NCBI GenBank assembly: GCA_021613535.1
Contig: CP075492.1
Coordinates: 19,344,001-19,408,000, forward strand
Direction: 5' to 3'
DNA length: 64,000 bases
Origin: Adineta vaga
Taxonomy: Eukaryota > Rotifera
The number at the start of each line of letters is the position of its first letter. The stretch's first letter is position 1. A model generated the notes under the pieces. The model was not told the DNA's origin, did no database searches, and saw only the letters and a list, made by a program, of their open reading frames with translations. Shown piece after piece: positions 1-11,691 of the stretch. Made by a program: the position numbers and the translations under genes.

Positions 1-345
1 TCAGGATATAAGTGAAGCTTGTACGCACGCCTTACTCACTCACACCCTTCATCCTTTTATTTTTCTCTATGATTTTCAACTAGTCCTAACACAAATATAT
101 CCTTATTTATTATCTTCGCAACAAATAATTTAGGTATTTATTGGAGTGGTGTCACATATCCCGCAGATTGGGGATGGCGGGAGATGCCTGTGGATACCCT
201 GAAAGAGTCCCTACCTAATATTATTTCGAATTTCTTACTCATTTTTGGAGTCTGTGGATAGCGGCATATGCATATCCCTAGGGAGATGACTCATATCCCG
301 CATCTCCATCTCCCGTCTCTAAGAAGAGGGTCAGAGATGATAGGC

Positions 346-478
346 GGGTATGAGTGAAAGTGGGTGGGTGAGAATGTCAATGTGTGTGCGGGTGCGGATG
401 CGGGTGTGGGTGTGGGTAAGGATAACGATGTGGGTGGTTCTAAGATGCATGTAATACTCCCACCCACACCCACACCTT
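346..478. repeat. TGTGGG-rich block facing a CCCACA-rich arm
   Basis: A long G/T-rich run with many GGGTGTGGGTG steps is followed by a C/A-rich arm (CCCACCCACACCCACACC). This is the largest copy of the dispersed hairpin family in the window. The unit matches the bdelloid telomere hexamer TGTGGG; that match is from general knowledge. Confidence 0.7.
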
Positions 479-685
479 AATATAACGAATGCAATAGTTG
501 AAAGCTGCATTGTTGGATAAATATGCATGTTATATGTCGAAATGACTCTTTCGAAAGGAAAAAACCGAGCGGAGAGGATGATAAAAAAACCCAAATAAAG
601 CCGACTATGTGTTAGTCATACAGTGAAGAGAGCCGGGCGGCACAACGAAAATATATTCTTGCACGTTCTCCTCTTCTAAGGTTTT

Positions 686-740
686 GGGGTGTGAGTGTAA
701 TAGATTGAAAAGAAACTTTAACCCATATCCCCACCCTCAA
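686..740. repeat. TGTGGG-type hairpin, degenerate
   Basis: GGGGTGTGAGTG is followed about 30 nt later by CCCCACCCTCAA. Same layout as the better copies at 5836 and 41363. Confidence 0.5.
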
Positions 741-1649
741 TATTCAATAGCTTAGCTTTTATTATCAATTCGATTTCCATTTCAAATTAAAAAAATTATA
801 ACCGAAAAAGAGTTTTTATTGGTGCATATATCATTGTAATGCTGTCTGCCATTCTTAATTCTCGCTTAGTATTACCATGAATGAATGTTGTTGGGTGATG
901 CAACTTTGTGTTCTACTAGTCCGACATATCAATACTTTTATTCTATTGTAAAGTTTCTTCATATTAATTTGTGTAATATTTCTCAATTATTTTTCTAAAG
1001 ATGTGGCCAATTTTACTAATGATTTTTCAGATAATTTTGCCAATAATACTTCTTCTCGCATTTAGTATAAACATATTTATTGAACTTTTTCATCAACAAT
1101 AACAAAAATTAGAATTCAAACAAGACCCACACCACAACAATTATTTCAAATCAATAATTTTGCTATTTTAGTTGTTTCAATCAATTATATATTAAGTTTA
1201 ATACAAAAAAGATTCGTTTTTTTAGAAAACATTCTTATATTGTTTTAGGCTTCTTTTTATATTCATTGTTTAACAATTCGATTATTTCATCAAAACTTTT
1301 TCAATGTAATGAACATCCTTCGAAATCATTGTGTAGCTGTTGCCATATACAATTCACAGGCACTGAATCAACTCAAAAATCAACTATTTCGTTTACGTGA
1401 AATTTAAAAAAAATTGAATTTTTGTAATAGTCTGAATGCTAATTCAATAAATTTCTTTCTCACTTAACGATCATTCGCGTCGTTCCATAAAAGTAATTTC
1501 AATTGAGTATGTTTTCATTAAATTTTCATAATCCGATACTTCCATGTTTTTCTTACTTGATCCCATATCTTCACTCTCGGAAAACAATTCAACAAGTTTT
1601 TCTTCTACTAGGAAAAACAAAAGCTTCATGTGAACGATCATATTATTAA

Positions 1650-3152
1650 TCAGTCGAAGTCAATAAACACCCCTATATGTTTAGGTAATATAGCCAGTCC
1701 CATTGAATGTCCACCAGTATTGATTTGCGAACCACCATCACGAAATGTGACATATTGCATCAATCGAGCAGCAATGACTTTCAATTCGAATCGAGCAAGA
1801 TCTTGTCCAACACATTGACGATGACCACCACCGAATGGAATGAATGCATAAGGATGATAATTTTTATCTTCAGTGAGAAATCTTTCAGGATAAAAAATTT
1901 CTGGATCAATCGACCAATATCGAGAATCATGTGCAAGATTATAAAATGGAATCATCACCGAATCACCTTTGAACAATTGAGTATTCGTTGCAGGTAATCG
2001 ATCATTCATAGTTAATGTACGAATTGTACCAGTAGCAGGTGGAATATATCGAAGTACTTCATCGATTACACAGTTCAGATAGACTAGAGAATGAAGACGA
2101 TCAAGTGATAAATCATGAAGACAATCTTTAGCTATTAATTCTGCTTTGATCTTTTGTTGTACTTGTGGATGTTTACTTATTAGATGAATAAACCACGCTA
2201 ATGTTGATGATGTTGATTCAAAACCAGCTATTAAAAAAGCTACCATTTCATCGACAACTTCATTCTTTTCTAAAGAATCAACTAATGAAGCAATTAAAGA
2301 TGTTTGCTTTCGTTGTTTGATTGATTTAAAATGAATTGCTTGTTCATATTCAATCATTCTATAGATATATCGTTCAATAATTGTTCGTGCTTGTCGTTGT
2401 CGATAACTGAAAGTAACATAGATCTTTGCTATAATTTTTGGTAAAGCAATTATCTTCATAATACTATTGATGATCGTTCGTAATGCTTGAGTAAGTTCAT
2501 TCTTTTCTGAAATATTATCATCATCATCATCATCAAGTGTTTCTAAATCATAATTAAATCCAATCAATCCAAAAATAGCAAGTACAAGATTATGACATTG
2601 ATTTACAATATCAATATGAATCGTTTTATGATCAGTTGTTTTACGCCATTTGGTTAATAATTTATCAGTACAATTAATAATTAAATCGAAATTGTGAACG
2701 AATTTATTACGTCGAAATAAAGGTAAAATAATCGAAGCATGTCGTTTGAATTGATCACCTAAAGATTATTCTATATAGAAATATAATAATATAGGGAACA
2801 AACCTTTAATTGAAATAAGACTTTGAGAATAACTGACACTAAATTTTTCGATAAATATATCACCTTGATCATAAATATTTCTATGAGTAAATATATGTTC
2901 GACATCAATGATATTATTAATAATAATAAAACGGTAAGGACCAAACCAAAATTGAAAGATATCACCAAAACACTTTTTGAATGTTGATAAAATCTGAGGT
3001 GGAGAGTTACCATTAAAAAAACCTGATTGAAATAAATTTCCAAATAGAAATTGAGGCGGTAAACCAGGTATAGGACCATGAAAAGTAAAATATTTCTGTT
3101 TCAAATAAAATAAGAATAAAATGAAAGTAATGATTATCAATACTAAAATCAT
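1650..3152 (-). CDS. cytochrome P450, microsomal class II type
   Basis: Haem-thiolate monooxygenase of 485 residues, taking electrons from P450 reductase at the ER. Exons are complement 2804-3152 and 1650-2758, with a 45-nt intron (2759-2803) whose phase joins the reading frame exactly. Residues 1-17 form a hydrophobic ER anchor, followed by the PIPG hinge at 27-30. The I-helix has AGFESTSS (from about 294), the K-helix ExxR is EVLR (350-353), PERF is present, and the haem motif FGGGHRQCVG places the axial cysteine at 432. The start is the first ATG before the anchor. Odd point: the C-helix WxxxR is replaced by FKRHA (120-124). The haem motif resembles CYP3/CYP4/CYP46-type animal enzymes, but I cannot assign a family or substrate. 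Confidence 0.9.
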
Positions 3153-3688
3153 TTGTTTCTATAAAATTATTAAAAAGAAATATTGACGTATACGTCGTAA
3201 AAGAAACAAACACGTGCTAATGTATTTTTCTTCTTTCTTTCTTTCTTTCTTTCTTCGTTTATGCATTACCATAACAATCGTTTTTCTTTCTCTTCCTATA
3301 GTTGATAGAAATTCATGAAGTAAACAATTTGCAATGTCATTTTTGAATTCTTTTACACGATTTCTTGAAATTTAATTAGATCATTATCTCCTGTAAAGGG
3401 TATGGGTGAGTGCACATCTATTTATGATTTACACCCACACCCTCAAGATTTGAATATATGAAATAGATTCTAATGATTTTAGAAGAAAAAATTTGTTTTA
3501 TCTATCAAAATCTTCGTAATTGGTCATAATAGATTATATTTTTAATGGAAAAGAAATCAGTCGTTTCCAAAACTAATGAAATTAATCAATATGAATGAAA
3601 AAGAAAGAAAATTATAAATAAAAATTTGAAAGAAAAAAACCAAATCATATAAATATATATAAAACACAAACAAAACGACAAAGAAAAA
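3153..3688. other. P450 upstream region with a CTTT microsatellite
   Basis: No gene. A (CTTT)n tract lies at about 3227-3255 and a TGTGGG-type hairpin at 3398-3447. The rest is AT-rich. The P450 promoter should lie just above 3152; I see no clear TATA box. Confidence 0.5.
3398..3447. repeat. TGTGGG-type hairpin
   Basis: Left arm GGGTATGGGTGAGTG, right arm CACCCACACCCTCAAG with a short spacer between them. The right arm is a perfect copy of the family consensus. Confidence 0.75.
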
Positions 3689-3884
3689 TTACCTGTTGAA
3701 ATTTTTGATTTCTTCACGTTCAAAGATGTTATGAAAGCTTTTTCTCATTTTAATAAAGTATGAGAAAATGTTCGATATTAATCTTCGTTCACTTACTCTT
3801 AAATATGGTACCGAAAATCAATTCAATAGTATTCGTCCACAATATTTTCCTCAACTTGAAATTCTTCGTATTTATGCAAAGTAA
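3689..3884 (+). pseudogene. F-box protein fragment, frameshifted
   Basis: Two short open stretches in neighbouring frames read as one broken protein. Frame one (3689-3760) gives LPVEIFDFF...AFSHFNK, the core of an F-box, the SKP1-binding part of SCF ubiquitin ligases. Frame two (3759-3884) gives a leucine-rich-looking continuation (FPQLEILRIYAK) and then stops. There is no start methionine. It lies directly against the E2-like fragment that follows, so this is a patchwork of ubiquitin-pathway relics. A better preserved F-box start lies at 44015. Confidence 0.5.
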
Positions 3885-4373
3885 CGAATATAATCATTTA
3901 ATTACTGAGATTCGTGAACTGGCACTGTTGGAATCTGAAGGTATATTAATATTGGAGTACGATCCATTAGTACACGTTATAAGTGGTGAACCGCCACCTA
4001 GTCGGAATGAAATGATGTTCATAATTGGATCCGCTTAGACAAAAATTCACACGTCATCTATGGTCGAATTTTACCAAGAACAGAACCGTATTCAACTACC
4101 AGAGGGCTATTCATTCAAACGACCTACTATAACTCTCGTAGGTCCTATTTATCATCCGAATGTGAAAAATTCTGATCATCACTGCTGTTGCTGGGGCTTC
4201 GATACGTTGAATTTTCCACCAACAAAGGCCATAGCAACTATATGGTTAGAGTAGTTCTCGATTTTATTGGAAGCGTGCTAGATTCAAACCATGTCACGAA
4301 TACTTGGGATCGTTTCCGGGAATATGAAAATAACCGAGAACATACACTCTGGTACGGACGTCCTCGCTACTAA
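3885..4373 (+). pseudogene. ubiquitin-conjugating enzyme (E2) relic
   Basis: Three frame pieces together resemble an E2 core: an N-terminal helix part ending in VISGEPPPS (to 4038), a middle part with YSFKRPTITLVGPIYHPNV, which is the E2 signature around the HPN motif (4060-4254), and a C-terminal helix part in another frame (to 4373). The CLDIL stretch that holds the active cysteine in the intact gene at 15893 cannot be recognised here; instead HHCCCWGF is found. Frame changes and internal stops make this a pseudogene. A divergent gene with unseen introns is possible but less likely. Confidence 0.55.
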
Positions 4374-4812
4374 CTATTGAAAATACAGATCTTTGTTGTG
4401 TTCATTATTTATAATAAAAAGTTATATCAATAGAAATATGCGACGCAATTTTTTAAATGATATCAGAATTCAAAAGAAAAGTATAATATGATCAAATGCA
4501 TCTATGCTTCTTTGACTATTGAAAAAGTATCTCGGATGGTATTCTATGAAGTTATGTTATTTTCTTCTATAGATATCGATATCGAAGACTTAAGAACACC
4601 CACAAGATTTTATTATACTATCGTATGATTGATCTTCTTTTAATAAAATCGTTTTGTAAAGTTGAAATATTCTTATATTATGTCAGCGATTTAATCCTTT
4701 GGTTGATATTTTTAGTGAGATTAACAAAAGATAGTCTCTGTTTTTACATATATATGTATGTCAAAAAGTATTGATGCTAACACGCAAAGACAAATTAATA
4801 TATTTTTTATCA
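4374..4812. other. AT-rich spacer
   Basis: No gene or clear repeat seen. It probably holds the promoter of the secreted orphan that starts at 4813. Confidence 0.5.
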
Positions 4813-5415
4813 ATGAATAAATTCAAACATCGCCTACTCATCTTTCTATTTCTAAATATTTTCATCAATTGTAAGAATATTAATGGTACGTATTAAATGA
4901 TAATTTGTACTAACAAGATGGTATTTTAAACATAAATTAGAATTAACTGATACGAACTGTTGTATTTTAAGGTTGGCCAATAAATTCATCTGGAACAGTT
5001 CAAACTAATTGGACTGGTACTTGGCATGGTATAGTTGATACATATCCCAAGGGAGAATTGGGTTATGGTTGGAATGTGACATGGGAGATTGGAACATATC
5101 CAATGATTGATAATACTTGTACAACATGGCGAGCCATTTATACAAGAGAATGATGTAGTTCAAATTGATAAAAACAACCAATTTTGTCGAGGACGTGATT
5201 CTAATGATTTGTTTATTCGTGAAAGTGGTGGTGGAAAGATTGCAGTACAACAAATCCATGATGAATTAATATCACCATTTAAATCTCAGAATGCATTTGT
5301 TGTCGTTCGCATGCGAATGCGTGAAGATATTCTTGAAGAAGAAGTTTTAATGACTGATGACAATCCTGCTATTGAAAATGTCATCGTATCTCTACGAATA
5401 ACAGAGTGTACATAA
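4813..5415 (+). pseudogene. secreted protein of unknown function, one frameshift
   Basis: Exon 1 (4813-4885) encodes a signal peptide (MNKFKHRLLIFLFLNIFINC). An 86-nt intron (4886-4971, GTACGT...AG) joins in phase to exon 2, which starts GWPINSSGTVQTNWTG. The frame stops at about 5153, but the neighbouring frame carries the rest (FCRGRDSNDLFIRESGGGK, ending LRITECT) to a stop at 5415, so one base is lost or gained between about 5120 and 5150. Tryptophan/glycine spacing and conserved-looking cysteines suggest a secreted beta-rich fold. I do not recognise a named domain. It could be a recent pseudogene or carry a sequencing error. Confidence 0.6.
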
Positions 5416-5835
5416 AATCAAAATGAAACGAATGTCTATTTATAATGTTTAAGATTCTATTTTTGTATCTTCCTTATTAATTCTTTTTATGATTATCTCT
5501 TTAAATATATTACCCAAGTCTAACACGTACAGTTCCAACAACAGCTTAAAACGGGTTCTGAATATAATGTTTGGAAATCTATCGTGGGCTTCTCCTAACG
5601 AGCAACGCAAGCTGGTATGAACTTGTACAACTACATCGCCCTTAACTACAAACAACGTAACTACTCGTTCAATTCTATAGAACATCAACCCTCCACGCCT
5701 GATGTTTTACCATGTAATCCATAAAATACTAAAACTCGTAAATTTCAACAACCCTGATATGTGTGGAAATCGTTTAGTTATGGTTAGATCGTTGATCGGA
5801 GTAGTCGTGGTGGAACTAGTTCGAAATAGCGAAAT

Positions 5836-5881
5836 TGGAGGGTGTGGGTGCGGATGTTCAGTCTTCATCCACACCCTCAAG
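5836..5881. repeat. TGTGGG-type hairpin
   Basis: TTGGAGGGTGTGGGTG and, after about 16 nt, CATCCACACCCTCAA. Stem of about 13 bp with few mismatches. Confidence 0.75.
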
Positions 5882-6766
5882 ATGGGATATGAATGATTTT
5901 TGATACTGTAGTATCTTGACAAGAGAACATTATTTTGAGCTGAAATTTTCAGGACTTTCTACTCATCAATAGGCTATTTTGTGAGCAAAATCTCAGATCA
6001 AAATATCGCCATTCAATTCTATCGTACATACCATATGTGAGCCTAACATTTTAGTAAAATGCCTATAAGTCTGGACAGAAGGCCTATGAGGCCTTCTCAT
6101 TTTAGGACTTTTCATACTTCACCAAGATCTACTTGATGCACCGAGTCTGAACTCAAAAGCGATTGGACAGTTGAGACCGGTCCCTCGTAAGAATACTTCT
6201 CATATTCATATTCATGACCAACATAGTTGATCAATAGCGTTCATTAAAAAAAATTAGATCGTTCACAATTTTCTTTCGTTAATAAAACCTTGTATTAATA
6301 TTTATTCTATAATAGAAAAAAAGCTATAAAGCAGCCCATTCTTAAAATGATAAAATATAATTAATATTTTATAAATAAAAATCAGATGTTAATTTTTACG
6401 CATAATTTAAATTGAATTTAATCATTAAGAACATATTGAATGATAATAAAAATAACATTATAATTGATTGTTTAGAAGCTGATGCTAAAATTTAGAAAAT
6501 TTCAAGTTTTATAAAAAAAACAGACATGTTAAATGAAACAAATCTTCTTTAATAAAATTCTACAAAAACTATAATATAATCGATATATTATAAAATATCT
6601 CATATTTCAATGTCTTTTTTATTCTGTTACAGATCTTTAGACAGATGATATCTTTATCTTATAATAGAATGACACAAAAATATTAATATAAACAATTGTA
6701 GAACATACAATATTGAAAATATGTATATGTATATGATACTGCAATTTTCCTCAAGATGATACATTA

Positions 6767-6798
6767 GGTTTTTCCCAATATGTTCTTACATATAAATA
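6767..6798 (+). promoter_or_regulatory. promoter-like block (GGTTTTTCCCAATA + TATA)
   Basis: The same 14-base block stands 8-11 nt before a TATA-like box here and at 15734-15763, upstream of the intact E2 gene. No convincing gene follows this copy, so it may be a promoter left behind by a lost or decayed gene. Confidence 0.35.
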
Positions 6799-7447
6799 GG
6801 TTGGTGTTCTCATCTCTCCAGATGTGTCCATTATGATTGAAAAAAACTGACCACTGCCGCGCAGAAATGATAAAAGAGAGAAAACATGACACGATGGTTA
6901 TCAGAAAAGTGTCTTTAGTTTTTCCGAATGTAACTGTTTTGGATTAGAATTTTTCTCATTAATTGATCATATTTATCAAATCTCATTATAGTACAATTGA
7001 AACATTGAATTGGTTTCACCATATCGTGCCACCATGAACATCTGTGCTTCTCTTTTCATTCAAAATTACATTTACTTAAGCTATTTCTTTTGTTCTTGTT
7101 TCTGTTATTACTGTTTAAGTGACTTTTCCCCATCAATTGAATTTACAGATTTAACAGAAAAAAAACTTAGAGTAAATAATAATTATTCACTAACTCTTAA
7201 TTAAATGTGTCTGTCCTGTCTGTGATGAGCTCTTGTTTCGACCAACTCTTGCTAGAATGTCTCTCACGTCTATGATAAGCAGTTTTCGACATGTTTGTTA
7301 CATGTGTATGGAAAGGGAATGAGTTAAACTTTCTATTCTTATGTACTTCAACCAAGGAAAAAAGCGAGACTTCTGTACTTCCGCCGTACGTCCATCATAC
7401 TTCTTTTAGATCGTCTTACACAGTAATTATAATTTTAGTATACTTAC

Positions 7448-10400
7448 AAGTCGTAGATACTTGTGAAGATGAACTTTCGGTTGTTAATGTTGATGGATTG
7501 TTCATATTAATAAAATGGACAGTTGATGAACCCGATGCAACAATTGAAAAAGATGTTGTTACATTTGGATGATTTGTTGTTATTACTAATATATATCTAT
7601 TATGATTTTGTAATGAATATCTTAATAAAAATTGTGAAAATCCACCACTATCATTGTCAGAAATAAGAAGATTTTCTGACGTATTATAAGAATTAAAAAT
7701 TTTTAAATATAAATATCCATAAGTATCAACAGAATCATTAGTATGACTTTGAAATGTATAATCACCATTTTTAACGATAGATAATATTATTGATTCGTAG
7801 TAATATATGTCTGAGTTTGCTTGTCGATTAAATATAAAACTATTTTTTGTCAATTCACTTGAATATATCGATTTATATTCATTTGAGGTTATTTCAGTTG
7901 ACGCTAAAACAATTCATTTAGAATAATAATAACGCTCTATAAGTTTATCGCCCGTTAGGGTCAGTCACTGTTATTATGTAGGTTCCACATGCAGCCGGGT
8001 TCTTTCATATTTTTCTTTTTACAGACAGCGATATCTACATCTTCTTCCGTCTAACATACTGATTAACGATGTAACCAGTACACTAGTGTATGAGTCATGA
8101 TTCATTCAAGACACTTTAGCTATTAATTATCTGTTCAGGGTCACATTTCATGACTGATGATACTGAAGTTTGAATACAGTACCTTGCGAATACGTGCCAA
8201 CAACATAATCAATCAGCCATAGTGAATCTTAGAATTATAATATGAAGAATAGTTTCTATAGTCAACTAAATATTTTAGCAACATCAAATTCCTATTCAAT
8301 ATTTCGAATTTAATCATTAATGAAAGAAAAAAAAACAGATGACTTACTAGAAAGAGTTGTTTGTGTTGTCCTATTTCGTGGTACAGCTGAAGTACTATTT
8401 AATTTGTTAATATTAATTGAAGTTAATCCAGATATAATTAATGTGTAATGAGCGATAGTTAATGGAGAATGTGTTGTAAAAACTAATACATATGTTTTAT
8501 TTGAATCAAGATAAACTGTAAATCGAAATTGTGAATTTTTTTCATTTCCCTCATCTGATTGAATTAAATTTGAACGTGGATAATTTGGATTAAAATTCAT
8601 AAAATATAAACATCCATATGTACTTATTGAACTATTACTTTGAAATATATAATAATTTGATGATGATACGTGAATTTCATAAGATTCATAATAATAATAA
8701 TAATTTAGATTTGAATCTTCTAAACGATCATAGATTGAACTATTTATTGTTAATGATGAAAATACTGTTGTATTGATAATATATAAATTAACTTAAAAGA
8801 AAAAGAAAAAAACAGGAAAATATATCTCTATTTGGTTTTGTTTTTCTTATAAATGTAACTAAACCTGATGTTGTTGTAGGTAATGTTATTCCAGTTAATG
8901 AACAATTATAAAATAATCTAATTTCATAAATATCAATTGAACTAAGATTGAAATTTTCTCCAATATCAACATTCGGTGTAATTGATTCAATTGTTGGAAA
9001 ACCATTTGATGAAAAATCATATTTACCATAATGCATAATTGATAAATAATCATACGGTGTTCCAAGAGTATCAACATAAGAATTTTTATATTTTTCAAAA
9101 TTATGTTCTTGTCCTTTTTTTATTTCATTAATATAAATTCAAACAAATATCTTTTAAATATATATCTACCTGCTCTTATATTTGAAAAATTAACTCGAAC
9201 ATAATTATCACGATCTGGTCGAGCTTGTTCATGATAAAAACCTTAAAATATATATATTTAATACAATATATTAAATGATTGAAAATTGAAATGCAAATCA
9301 TAACCATGATGTTATCTTATTCGTTAGTTAACTTTTATACAAAAAAAATTATTGTCATCATCCTTAGAGGATTAAAATGTGAAACATGAATTAACTACGA
9401 TTCTCTTAATAATTTTCATCAACTGAATTATAAACAATTTATCAAAGCGTTCAATAGAAGAGTTCGTCGTATTTGATATTATAATTAATTCAAAGTAATT
9501 TAACATATTAGAACATTCCGACCGGGCGGCAAAACTTTCGAAGTGCTCCCATATGTATCTGTTACAGTCAAAGATCCGTCTGTGGGAGGAGAATCTAAAC
9601 TTTTCCCCTGAAGTTCAACACTCTTTTGCAGTTCGTATTATACAAAACAGAGATTTATTCTAGCCTTCTATAAGAAATTAGTATGGTTTCATAAAGATTT
9701 CTGTTAAACCCTATAAGCAGTATGACTCCTCTGTGGAAAAATATCTTTCTCCACTCTGTAAAATTCAATTTCCTATTTGAAAATTTTGCCATTTGAAAGA
9801 GAAAAAACGAATTCTAACCTAAAGTATGTATCAATTCATGCATAATAATAGCTTTTGTTAAACATCTAGGGTCTTCTAATGAAACAACTCTGTCCATTTG
9901 AACACCAGTAATTTGTCCAATCTTAAAATAAAACTTTAAAACAAAAACTAAAATACTGAAAAAATATTTACAGAAGAATAACATCCGTTATCACTTTTAA
10001 TAATTATATAATATTTATCTGTTGGAATTCTTGGTCGAAATCGAATACATTGAACATTATTAATTGCAATTATACGTTCTAATTCTTGAATTGTTTCAAT
10101 TATAAATAATCTATCCTTAAATTCTAAATAATACATAAATAATTATTTTAAATATTATTTTAGAATAAAAACCATAGTTATTTGATATTTCATATGGAAT
10201 AATTCCATTTGTCCATGCTACAGAATCACCACGACGGAGAACACCACGCTAAAGTTTTACGAAAAAATATTTTAAAAGAAAAACTAAAATGTATTATTAC
10301 TGATGTCAATTTAGATGATGGAGGAAGAAGAATATCACCTTCAAACAGATCAGCTGAAAAATAAAAGAATTCTTTTTATTTTAATATGTTAACATTATTT

Positions 10401-10618
10401 CATTTGAAGAATTTTAGTATAAATCATTGATTCATATCAAACTTACGTTTTTTGTCGAGATTTTTCTCTTTGAATGAATTCATCTTGTATAAATAGATAA
10501 AAATAATAATATTTATTTTAGTATTTTACAATACAATTTATACTTTTGATGTTGGAAATCCATTTATTTTAAGTAAAATAATAGAAACAATAATAAATTT
10601 GAATAAGATCTTTTTCAT
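7448..10618 (-). CDS. astacin metallopeptidase with two C-terminal repeat modules
   Basis: Secreted zinc endopeptidase (M12A). Ten exons, all with phase-matched GT-AG borders (complement): 10544-10618, 10447-10483, 10301-10353, 10173-10248, 9972-10123, 9819-9921, 9170-9241, 8865-9113, 8348-8791, 7448-7903. About 572 residues. Residues 1-20 are a signal peptide; a propeptide with FEGDI follows; the catalytic domain runs from about 56 to 262. The zinc motif is HELIHTLGFYHEQARPD (H159, E160, H163, H169) and the Met-turn SIMHYG has M216 and Y218. After a Thr-rich linker come two related modules of about 120 residues sharing STYGCLYF/DTYGYLYL and YVLVFTT/YILVITT, possibly carbohydrate- or matrix-binding. 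The 3' end is uncertain: a strong donor GTAAGT lies at 7447, or the frame reads on to a stop at 7416. The 442-nt intron between the modules is unusually long for this gene. Confidence 0.85.
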
Positions 10619-10996
10619 ATTTCTTTTTATAGAAATATCATTACTTTGTTTTGAAAATTATCTAAAAACAAATCTTTTTCCTTTTATTCTCCAAATATAT
10701 TGTTAAACATCGTTTGAATTTTCTTTTACTATTTCATATAATTTATTTTTATATCAATAATTTAGATTTCAAGTCATCTCATATTAATTTGATTGGCGTC
10801 ATAATAATATTATATTGAATATTCATATTTTATATACTAGCATAACTCATTATCGATACTAATAGTAAAGAATCTCCTTTCCATAATCTTATTATCTTTT
10901 TGTTACTGATGTCATTAACTATCCCTATATATTCTAAAAGATGAAGAAATTGTGTACATTTCGTGCAATATCGTAGCTGCGATTAGTTTCTCGATA
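10619..10996. other. astacin upstream region
   Basis: AT-rich, no gene. It should contain the astacin promoter, and it ends at the mariner insertion. Confidence 0.5.
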
Positions 10997-11689
10997 TTAG
11001 GTTATCAACAACGTTTTTGCGTTTTTTTTTTCAAAAATTTTATTTTATTTGTTTTTAACTCTAATACTACAACTAGCTTGCAATTATATATGCACCATCT
11101 TTATCTATGACTTGTCACCAACGCTTCGCCAGAGATAAGATCCCGCGTTCGTAGATATCTCAAGACTTTTGACCAACGAAGCTGACGAGTTCGAATTTGA
11201 TATCGTTCTAGTTCTCGAAATTTTTCTCGCGCAAATGGCTAAAGACAGAACGAAACAAATAGTAATCCGTTGGAGTCAGATCAGAAGAATATGACGGATG
11301 AGAAATGGTAAATCATATAGGCTTCAATAATTTTTCGTGCGTCGACATGCAAAAAGTAAACTCGATCTTGTTTTCCCTTCAGTTATTCAGGAACCTGGTC
11401 TAATTCTTGACAATAGAGATCAGCAGTGATGGTGCAACCCTTTCGAAGAATTTTCCAGTAAATACTTTCTTTGACTTCCCACTGGCGGCGTAACCAAAAA
11501 TTATCGGGTGAGTAGGCGCGCCGCCTACCCATATCCTGCCTATGATCAACATCCATATCGATGACTTTATTATTATTCGACAGATATTCACGCTCTCTTT
11601 ATATACTCACAGTATGGAAACTTCCAGAACTTTCTCGGATGTTTGAGAGAATTTTGAAAAAAAACGCAAGAACTTTGTTGACAACCCAA
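10997..11689 (-). mobile_element. decayed mariner transposon with both inverted ends
   Basis: Tc1/mariner DNA transposon remnant of 693 bp, flanked by TA at 10995-10996 and 11690-11691 as expected for the family. The terminal repeats are related: TTAGGTTATCAACAACG on the left and, reversed, TTGGGTTGTCAACAAAG on the right, each followed by TTGCG and a T run. On the minus strand, broken frames give GCTITADLYCQELDQ, HPSYSSDLTPTDYYLF (the mariner catalytic-core signature around the last aspartate) and RGILSLAKRW. The N-terminal third and the first catalytic aspartate are not recognisable and stops interrupt the frame, so it is inactive. Confidence 0.8.
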
Positions 11690-11691
11690 TA

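Larger units (their letters stand above)
1..1649. other. gene-free region with two TGTGGG-type hairpins
   Basis: I see no supported gene. The stretch holds GT-rich and CA-rich blocks at 346-478 and 686-740 (listed separately) and, at about 150-315, repeated wording around catatcccgca and ggagatg, which looks like an old short inverted element. The rest is AT-rich sequence leading into the 3' end of the P450 gene. Confidence 0.6.
5416..7447. other. gene-poor region
   Basis: No supported gene. It holds a clean TGTGGG-type hairpin (5836-5881), a promoter-like block GGTTTTTCCCAATA at 6767-6780 followed by TATAAATA at 6791, similar to the block before the E2 gene, and a short arm at 7349-7376 shared with 11873-11905. 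The last exon or 3' UTR of the astacin gene may reach in from 7448. Confidence 0.5.
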
